Shown piece by piece: positions 35,101-39,001 of a DNA stretch of 39,001 bases; positions within the stretch are counted from its first letter, which is position 1; the number at the start of each line of letters is the position of its first letter. Source of the stretch: CAZEDK01 sp964511025. Lineage in GTDB: Bacteria > Patescibacteriota > Gracilibacteria > UBA1369 > GWF2-33-10. Both the position numbers and the translations under genes were made by a program. The stretch lies in the NCBI GenBank assembly GCA_964511025.1, contig CAZEDK010000009.1:1-39001 (forward strand). Direction: 5' to 3'. The notes under the pieces were generated by a model. The model did no database searches, was not told the origin of the DNA, and saw only the letters and a program-made list of their open reading frames with translations.

Positions 35101-35686
35101 CATCTTCATCGCTATCATTAATTAGAGGATCGGTGAGGTAAGTGTTGACTTCTTCGCCATCATTCAAACCATCATCGTCAGAGTCAGAATCTTGAGGATT
35201 GGTACCAAGTGTAGATTCAGTAGAATCGGTAAGACCATCTCCATCGCTGTCTGGATCGCTACTAGCATCATCCTCGTTGCCGTTGCAATTTTCATCTATG
35301 CCGTTATTTTTTATTTCAGTAGCGTCCGGATAAATATCTGAGTTAGTGTCATCGCAATCTATATCATTGGTTTCCGGAGTACTTCCGCTACTATCTCTAA
35401 TTGGCTCAGTATAGCCATCGCCATCAGTGTCGATACAGTCTTGATCTTTACTATCTGCTCCAATTTCTGTTGCTCCCGGATATATTGTCTTATCTCCATC
35501 ATCGCAATCACCTTGATTTTCTGTCAATTTATCCGAATCATTATCAGCATTTGGAGATGATACTATATATTTCGCGTTAGCTTCTAAGAATATTGAAACT
35601 GTATAAGAAATCAATAACAAAGCTATCACTACAAAAGTACTGATTATAAAGAATTTACTAATCTGTTTTAAGTTCAATTTTTCCAT
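32174..35686 (-). CDS. S-layer-homology surface protein with MopE and thrombospondin type-3-like repeats
   Basis: 1170 residues. A transmembrane or signal segment lies at about 12-35 (FFIISTFVVIALLLISYTV). Residues 45-640 alternate MopE-type metal-binding repeats (GDCDDGDKTIYPGATEIG) with bacterial type-3 repeats (DSDGDGLTDSTESTLGTNP, DSDDDGLNDGEEVNT), both calcium/metal-binding in related proteins. Residues 640-800 are TSP3-like DSDGDGVTDDKDICANSDDS units. A fibronectin III-like domain lies at about 800-895, then a charged helix. Three SLH-type modules (FADVPSSHWAYNYV, FKDVPTSPDEDSSWTRAI, FKDIPANAWYKNLIGL) fill 950-1165 and would attach the protein to cell-wall polymer. It is first of the surface block and has its own promoter. 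Confidence 0.87.
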   Translation of the reverse strand: MEKLNLKQISKFFIISTFVVIALLLISYTVSIFLEANAKYIVSSPNADNDSDKLTENQGDCDDGDKTIYPGATEIGADSKDQDCIDTDGDGYTEPIRDSSGSTPETNDIDCDDTNSDIYPDATEIKNNGIDENCNGNEDDASSDPDSDGDGLTDSTESTLGTNPQDSDSDDDGLNDGEEVNTYLTDPLINDSDEDGLTDYEEVLDGIDETDPLLANYDNDADGFYAYEDCNDSDSSMNPNGTEIPYDTIDQDCSGEDLTDVDEDGFPSTQVSGSDCNDNNPDINPDGVEIPYNSIDDDCSDGDLTDVDGDTYNSTEVTGGTDCNDYDDAINQAATEIYYDGIDQSCNGDNDEYDQDGDGYNLGTDPLTQDLNDTDSSIHPGAIEDCNDGKDNNQDGLTDDEDISCEDDSDSDGLTDNEEVTYGTDPLDADTDNDGMYDGYEINTSHTNPLVADLDMDGDTFYVFEDCDDSDSSVNPSETEIEYNGKNDDCDALSPDDDQDGDGYNVLEEDPNKFDCNDYDNSIHPNANDIAYDSIDQDCKDGDLIDADSDGFDASEVSGPDCNDNNALIYPGADEIYYDDIDQSCNGVSDEYDQDGDTYLKGTDPSTQDLNDTNSSVHPGATELCADGKDNNQDGKTDSEDSACKDAGTTDSDNDGVTDDKDTCSNSTSGSTVDANGCADYQKDTDNDSVTDDKDICANSDDSKDADKDGTPDGCDSTPNSTTTTIDSDGDGVTDDKDICANSDDSKDADKDGTPDGCDSAPNGTTTDSDKDGVTDDKDTCSNTTSGSSVDANGCANDQKVDKPTNLLAKGYATEVKLDWDLIRDVKFNIYRSQTSGVQVNSTNLLAKDVNTNSYEDFKIEQGKTYYYVVTTIKSSLESEKSNEASTTTLRSSHAGGPGANYNLLSEIVADTKAEKIAANKAKLEAKVQKQEKEKVKRYEENGPLNYDTKNDTTFADVPSSHWAYNYVNVIKNYHNKIDQYIISGVGNKDKVPTNRNALFAPDRFMSRLGLAKIAIILTGHEIDPDSIARTQIFKDVPTSPDEDSSWTRAIMYTAYNLGFIDRNGGYARPYDNATKAEALAILMRAAGLDDEKNYTVDNFKDIPANAWYKNLIGLIEEKIDTENIESLNGIFGPNDFIRRAQVVKMTFEIAKLMPMLKGDEKLLQPLTKI
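33378..33626. repeat. 129-bp near-identical repeat in the TSP3-like region
   Basis: Two copies offset by 129 bp (43 codons) sharing long identical stretches, for example AGGAGTGCCATCTTTGTC at 33422 and 33551, and ATTTGCACAG at 33461 and 33590. Recent internal duplication; repeat number may vary between strains. Confidence 0.75.
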
Positions 35687-35718
35687 AAAAATGATAGCAA
35701 CAAAATTATAAGGAGCTC

Positions 35719-35747
35719 ATCCTAGTATTTTATTGCAAATTTGTCAA
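35719..35747 (-). promoter_or_regulatory. Sigma70-type promoter for the surface-protein block
   Basis: On the minus strand: -35 TTGACA (35742-35747, exact consensus), 17-bp spacer, -10 TAGGAT (35719-35724). It lies about 33 nt upstream of the SLH protein ATG, between that gene and the stop of the ilvE-type gene. Confidence 0.65.
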
Positions 35748-35769
35748 ATATATTTTTTACTAACAAGTT

Positions 35770-36669
35770 TTAATTTACAAAAGTCAACCAATCCAAGTAT
35801 TTATCTACTTTGCCATGCACAGTATCCAAATATACCTCTCTAAGTTTTGATGTTATATTTCCAATTCTATTTTTGATTTTTTTATCATCGATGTCGGCAA
35901 TTGGCTGGACTTCCGCGGCTGTCCCTGTGAAAAAAGCTTCGTCAGCATCATATAAATCTGCAAGTTTTAGTTTTGCTTCTTTGACCTCTAATCCTAAATC
36001 AGTTGCTATTTGCATAACAGATGATCTAGTTATTCCCGGCAAAAAAGTTTTTGTAGCTTCCGGTGTGTATATTATGCTATTTTTTATTATGAAAAGATTT
36101 TCACCAGGTCCTTCAGCTATATAATCTTCTTGATCAAGCATTAAGGCTTCATCATATCCTCCTTTTTTGGCTTCGCAACTTGCAAGAATCGGATTAAAAT
36201 AATGGCCGGCTATTTTGGCATCACAAATATCAGCATTCGGTGGTATTCTTCTCCATTTGGAGGTTTTGACTCTTACGGCATCAGCGTCAAGATATTTTCC
36301 CCAACCCCAGCACGCAACTGCAAGTTCTGTTGTACATCCGATAGTTGGAACTCCCATTTTGCCTGTTAAGAAAAAAATAGGTCTTATATATCCACTTTTT
36401 AATTCACTGTTTTTCACTACATCAATTTGAGCTTGTTGAACTTCTTTTTCAGTGTACGGGGACACCATTTCCATAAACGTTCCTGAATAGAAAAGACGTT
36501 TCACATGATCCGCATTTCGAAATATTGCAATTCCTTTATCAGTTTCATAAAATCTAACTCCTTCGAATACTGCAGAACCATAATGCATAGAATGATTGAT
36601 GACATGAACAGTTGCCTCCGCCCAGTTAATAAGCTGACCATTCATCCAAATTTTTTTCCCAGGTATCAT
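35770..36669 (-). CDS. ilvE: Branched-chain amino-acid aminotransferase (PLP fold IV)
   Basis: Transfers the amino group between glutamate and branched-chain 2-oxo acids. Signatures: IWMNGQLINWAEATVHV, HYGSAVFEGVRFYET, FRNADHVKRLFYSG, the PLP-lysine region CDAKIAGHYFNPILAS (Lys at about 153), EGPGENLFII and LPGITRSSVMQIA. Length of 299 is typical. ATG at 36667-36669 follows the heptamer array that closes the four-helix-bundle gene, so no Shine-Dalgarno or promoter is visible. Probably co-transcribed with the second aminotransferase upstream. Confidence 0.93.
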   Translation of the reverse strand: MIPGKKIWMNGQLINWAEATVHVINHSMHYGSAVFEGVRFYETDKGIAIFRNADHVKRLFYSGTFMEMVSPYTEKEVQQAQIDVVKNSELKSGYIRPIFFLTGKMGVPTIGCTTELAVACWGWGKYLDADAVRVKTSKWRRIPPNADICDAKIAGHYFNPILASCEAKKGGYDEALMLDQEDYIAEGPGENLFIIKNSIIYTPEATKTFLPGITRSSVMQIATDLGLEVKEAKLKLADLYDADEAFFTGTAAEVQPIADIDDKKIKNRIGNITSKLREVYLDTVHGKVDKYLDWLTFVN

Positions 36670-36673
36670 TTTT

Positions 36674-36715
36674 AAGAGTTAAGAGTTAAGAGTTAAGAGA
36701 ACTGAGAGCTGAGAG
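36674..36715 (-). repeat. Heptamer array between the four-helix-bundle stop and ilvE start
   Basis: Six consecutive 7-base units on the plus strand: AAGAGTT three times, AAGAGAA, CTGAGAG, CTGAGAG. One base separates it from the four-helix-bundle stop (36717-36719) and four bases from the ilvE ATG. The CTGAGAG part is the reverse complement of the large array at 37093-37483. Confidence 0.85.
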
Positions 36716-36716
36716 T

Positions 36717-37070
36717 TTATATCAATTTGTGTATTAATGTACCTAAGATTTTTAATATCTCAATTGTTTTTCCTTTAATTGTTTCTCTTTCAATGTCAGA
36801 TATGTATTTCAGTTTAAATGCAATAAAAACTTGTGTTTCTAATTCTGCAGTTGATCCTTTTGCTATTCCAAGAAATTGCTTAAACTCTCCTTTATTATTT
36901 CTTTCTGAACCTTCTGCAATATTTGATGGTATAGAAACTGAAGCTCTTCTCATTTGGGAAGTCAATCCATATATTTCTTCTTTTGGAAATTTTTTTGTAA
37001 CTTCATAAATACGCATTGATAAATCTACTGCTTTTTGCCAAACTATTAACTTTTCATAATTAGATTTCAT
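36717..37070 (-). CDS. Four-helix-bundle protein, 23S rRNA intervening-sequence (S23/IVP) family
   Basis: 117 residues, complete. Hallmarks: YEKLIVWQKAVDLSMRIYEV, FPKEEIYGLTSQMRRASVSI, PSNIAEGSERNNKGEFKQFL, and AKGSTAELETQVFIAFKLKY. This family was first found as ORFs inside stem-loop intervening sequences of 23S rRNA genes (for example Leptospira and Coxiella) and shares its fold with Avd of diversity-generating retroelements; it binds nucleic acid in known relatives, but its general function is unsettled. Here it is not in rRNA: it lies between two aminotransferase genes and between inverted heptamer arrays. The N-terminal remnant at 21467-21556 is a second copy in the window. Confidence 0.93.
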   Translation of the reverse strand: MKSNYEKLIVWQKAVDLSMRIYEVTKKFPKEEIYGLTSQMRRASVSIPSNIAEGSERNNKGEFKQFLGIAKGSTAELETQVFIAFKLKYISDIERETIKGKTIEILKILGTLIHKLI

Positions 37071-37184
37071 ATTTAATAAATTAAATCCTAAATTCTCAGT
37101 TCTCAGCTCTCAAATTCTCAGCTCTCAAATTCTCAGCTCTCAGTTCTCAGCTCTCAGTTCTCAGCTCTCAGTTCTCAGCTCTCA

Positions 37185-37284
37185 NNNNNNNNNNNNNNNN
37201 NNNNNNNNNNNNNNNNNNNNNNNNNNNNNNNNNNNNNNNNNNNNNNNNNNNNNNNNNNNNNNNNNNNNNNNNNNNNNNNNNNNN
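37185..37284. other. Scaffold gap of exactly 100 N
   Basis: A run of 100 N, the usual placeholder for a gap of unknown size. Heptamer repeats flank both sides in the same style, so the true array length is unknown. Confidence 0.95.
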
Positions 37285-37356
37285 GTTCTCAGCTCTCAGT
37301 TCTCAGCTCTCAGTTCTCAGCTCTCAGTTCTCAGCTCTCAGTTCTCAGCTCTCTCA

Positions 37357-37438
37357 GTCCCAAAGGGACCCCCTTGGGGCTCTCAGTTCTCAGCTCTCAG
37401 TTCTCTCAGTCCCAAAGGGACCCCCTTGGGGCTCTCAG
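37357..37438. repeat. Two copies of a GC-rich palindrome nested in the heptamer array
   Basis: The sequence GTCCCAAAGGGACCCCCTTG then GGGCTCTCAG occurs at 37357-37386 and again at 37409-37438, 52 bp apart, each with small stems (GTCCC/GGGAC and CCCC/GGGG). It looks like a separate short repeat that entered the array once and was then copied by array expansion. Confidence 0.7.
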
Positions 37439-37483
37439 TTCTCAGCTCTCAGTTCTCAGCTCTCAGTTCTCAAATTCTCAGTT

Positions 37484-38713
37484 CTAATCAAAAATTCTAT
37501 GAATTTTTGATTCCAGTCTATCAAACGCTTCATTGATTTTATCCTCTTCTATTCCAAAAGCCATTCTTATATGACCTTCGCCGCTTTGTCCAAATGCTGC
37601 ACCCGGTATAACTACAACTTGAGTTTCGTGTAAAATTTTCAAAGCAAGATCAAAAGAATTCATATTGCCTTTCAGCAATTTTGGGAAAATATAATATGCT
37701 CCCTGCGGTTTAATATAACTGAAGTAATCAGATAAATTATCCAATCTTTTGCAAATTAAATTTCTTTTATTTTCAAGGTTTTTTACTAATTCTTTTACGC
37801 AATCTTGTGGTCCGTTGAGGGCTGTTTCTGCCGCGATTTGTCCAATTACAGGTGCGCATATACTAAAAGCATCATGTACTTTTCCAAGTTGATTTATTAT
37901 TCCTTCTTCAGCGCATACATAGCCGACACGATATCCTGTCATGGCATAATTTTTTGAAAACGAAAACATGGCAATGATATTTTTTCTCAGCTGAGGATAT
38001 TTTTTGCCATATTTAATAAAACTATTAAAAGCTAATTTATCGTAAGTTAGAAAATCATAGGTCTCGTCAGTCAAAATAAAACAATTATTTTCAATTGCCA
38101 GTCTTGCTATTTCATCCAGAATTTCTTTTCTGAAAACAGTACCGGTTGGATTGACAGGATTGCAAAGCAAAATAAGTTTCGTATTTGGGTTGATTATTTT
38201 TTGCAGATCTTCAATTTTTGGTTGCCAGTTATTTTCTTCGTAGAGTGGAATGCTTTTAATCACACCTTCACAAAGAAGTATTTGTTCGATATGTGACGCA
38301 AATGTTGGTTCAAATACTGCAACTTCATCACCTTTGTCTACTATTGACATAATAGCGCAAGCCAAAGCTTCCATTCCGCCAACTGTTACCATAACTTCTG
38401 TTGTTGGATCATAATCGACCGAGTAATCTTTTTTTAGTCTTTTGCAAATCGCTTCACGCAAAGGTATTCTACCCGGCATCAATGAATATTTTGCGACCAT
38501 TTTGTCGTTTTTTATAGCTTCAATGGCAGCATTTTTGATGTGTTGTGGAGTATCATAGGATGGAACACCCTGTCCAAGTGAAATTGCATTTGGATATTTT
38601 GAAGCAAGCATCATCATTTCTTTTATTGGAGAAATGACTATTGAATTGACTCTTTTCGAGATTCCATCTTTACGAAATATTTTGCCGGCTTTTTCTAATG
38701 CAGATCGAGACAC
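37484..38713 (-). CDS. PLP-dependent class I/II aminotransferase (aspartate-aminotransferase-like)
   Basis: 409 residues from a GTG start; the next in-frame ATG would remove the conserved opening SKRVNSIVISPIKEMMMLA, so GTG is preferred. Fold type I signatures: ISLGQGVPSYDTPQHI, VTVGGMEALACAIMSI (cofactor phosphate region), LLCNPVNPTGTVF, DETYDFLTYD, the PLP lysine in FSFSKNYAMTGYRVGYV (Lys at about 251), and HIRMAFGIEE near the end. Substrates in this broad family range over aspartate, aromatic and methionine-derived oxo acids. Next to ilvE-type, so a shared role in amino-acid transamination is likely. Its stop codon lies at the edge of the heptamer array. Confidence 0.9.
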   Translation of the reverse strand: MSRSALEKAGKIFRKDGISKRVNSIVISPIKEMMMLASKYPNAISLGQGVPSYDTPQHIKNAAIEAIKNDKMVAKYSLMPGRIPLREAICKRLKKDYSVDYDPTTEVMVTVGGMEALACAIMSIVDKGDEVAVFEPTFASHIEQILLCEGVIKSIPLYEENNWQPKIEDLQKIINPNTKLILLCNPVNPTGTVFRKEILDEIARLAIENNCFILTDETYDFLTYDKLAFNSFIKYGKKYPQLRKNIIAMFSFSKNYAMTGYRVGYVCAEEGIINQLGKVHDAFSICAPVIGQIAAETALNGPQDCVKELVKNLENKRNLICKRLDNLSDYFSYIKPQGAYYIFPKLLKGNMNSFDLALKILHETQVVVIPGAAFGQSGEGHIRMAFGIEEDKINEAFDRLESKIHRIFD

Positions 38714-38717
38714 TTTT

Positions 38718-38759
38718 GGAATGTTGAATTATAAATTTTGAATGTTGGATTTTGAATTG
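38718..38759 (-). repeat. Degenerate AT-rich heptamer array upstream of the aminotransferase GTG
   Basis: Plus-strand units GGAATGT, TGAATTA, TAAATTT, TGAATGT, TGGATTT, TGAATTG, all 7 bases, starting four bases from the GTG start codon. The sequence is unrelated to the other arrays but the period and position are the same. The remaining stretch to 38852 is AT-rich with a CACGTG palindrome and no gene. Confidence 0.6.
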
Positions 38760-38852
38760 ATTTTATATACAAAAAGTTTTTTTTGCAATCTTGAAGATCT
38801 ATAATTATAATTCACGTGAAAAAGTGGATCATACGAAAACAACCCACCCCAG

Positions 38853-38971
38853 CCCTCCCTTGCAATGGAGGGGGTAAAGAAATAAGATTATTTTGTAAAT
38901 CATATGGATGATATTATAAAAAACAAATTAAAAAATTGTTGTATTGAAGTCCCTCCATTTCAAGGGAGGGA
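38853..38971. mobile_element. MITE-like element with 20-bp inverted ends
   Basis: Left arm CCCTCCCTTGCAATGGAGGG from 38853 and right arm ending at 38971 whose reverse complement is CCCTCCCTTGAAATGGAGGG (one mismatch). Each arm is itself a small palindrome (CCTCC...GGAGG). The 75-nt core is AT-rich and codes for nothing. GC-rich palindromic arms around a short core fit a non-autonomous transposable or REP-like element. Confidence 0.6.
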
Positions 38972-38975
38972 TTTA

Positions 38976-39001
38976 GCCCGCCTGACCTAATTCGGGCAGG
39001 G
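38976..39001. repeat. Palindromic repeat GCCCG-N12-CGGGC, cut by the window end
   Basis: GCCCGCCTGACCTAATTCGG then GCAGGG: GCCCG pairs with CGGGC around a 12-base loop. It lies directly after the MITE-like element and runs to the window edge, so its full extent is unknown. Confidence 0.45.

Larger units (their letters stand above)
37093..37483. repeat. Long heptamer array (TTCTCAG/CTCTCAG) interrupted by an assembly gap
   Basis: Alternating TTCTCAG and CTCTCAG units (a 14-bp super-unit), with occasional CTCTCAA plus one base. It runs from 22 nt upstream of the four-helix-bundle ATG to the stop codon (TAG, 37484-37486) of the next aminotransferase. Part is unresolved (37185-37284). The reverse-complement motif occurs at 36702-36715 on the other side of the four-helix-bundle gene. 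This fills the 413-nt gene-free stretch. Confidence 0.88.

Noticed and set aside
37093..37483. Repeat array as a possible CRISPR
   Set aside because: Units are 7 bases with no unique spacers and no cas genes nearby.

Overview
The window is AT-rich bacterial DNA from one scaffold, with a 100-N gap at 37185-37284. TGA is used as a normal stop (for example at 17289-17291 and 18017-18019), so this is not a lineage that reads UGA as an amino acid. Almost no gene has a Shine-Dalgarno sequence, yet four clean sigma70-type promoters can be read. Several features together suggest an uncultivated Patescibacteria-like or similar low-GC environmental bacterium: S-layer homology domains, MopE-type metal-binding repeats, a 23S-intervening-sequence-type four-helix-bundle protein and dispersed short palindromic repeats. 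The taxonomy is inference only. A predicted beta-barrel tail at 28881-30710 is a reason for caution.

Region 1 (3-12152) is a very AT-rich surface-glycan locus. It holds a two-domain glycosyltransferase cut by the window edge, a short SDR-like protein, a decayed SMR-type transporter, and a run of large membrane proteins including GtrA and GT-C-like enzymes. One of these carries a uridine-kinase-like P-loop domain at its C-terminus, and another has a one-base frameshift near its N-terminus. Region 2 (12177-14523) is a promoter-led minus-strand ugd-uxs operon that makes UDP-glucuronate and then UDP-xylose; it probably reads on into the frameshifted membrane protein. Region 3 (14607-20208) is a tightly packed plus-strand operon: class II aldolase-like, two tandem nucleotidyltransferases, GT2, DMT transporter, GDPD-like and HAD. 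It probably makes and attaches an activated small decoration on the glycan.

Region 4 (20281-22845) is metK and ahcY, two steps of the activated-methyl cycle. Region 5 (22853-25547) holds two unrelated-looking AAA/DUF4143-type ATPases, each with its own promoter. Region 6 (25588-35747) is a minus-strand surface block: a large protein with MopE, type-3, Fn3-like and SLH domains; a single-pass coiled-coil protein; a signal-peptide protein with a barrel-like tail; and a second large MopE-repeat protein with a jelly-roll-like tail. Region 7 (35770-38713) holds two PLP aminotransferases separated by a four-helix-bundle gene and repeats.

The most unusual signal is a pair of loci (21427-21584 and 36674-37483) in which a four-helix-bundle protein gene of the 23S rRNA intervening-sequence family lies between inverted arrays of 7-bp repeats. 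These arrays fill the whole space between one gene's stop codon and the next gene's start codon. The heptamer sequence differs between the loci but the 7-bp period is kept, and a third heptamer array lies at 38718-38759. This looks like a family of small intergenic elements, one copy intact and one decayed. No rRNA, tRNA or CRISPR array was seen.
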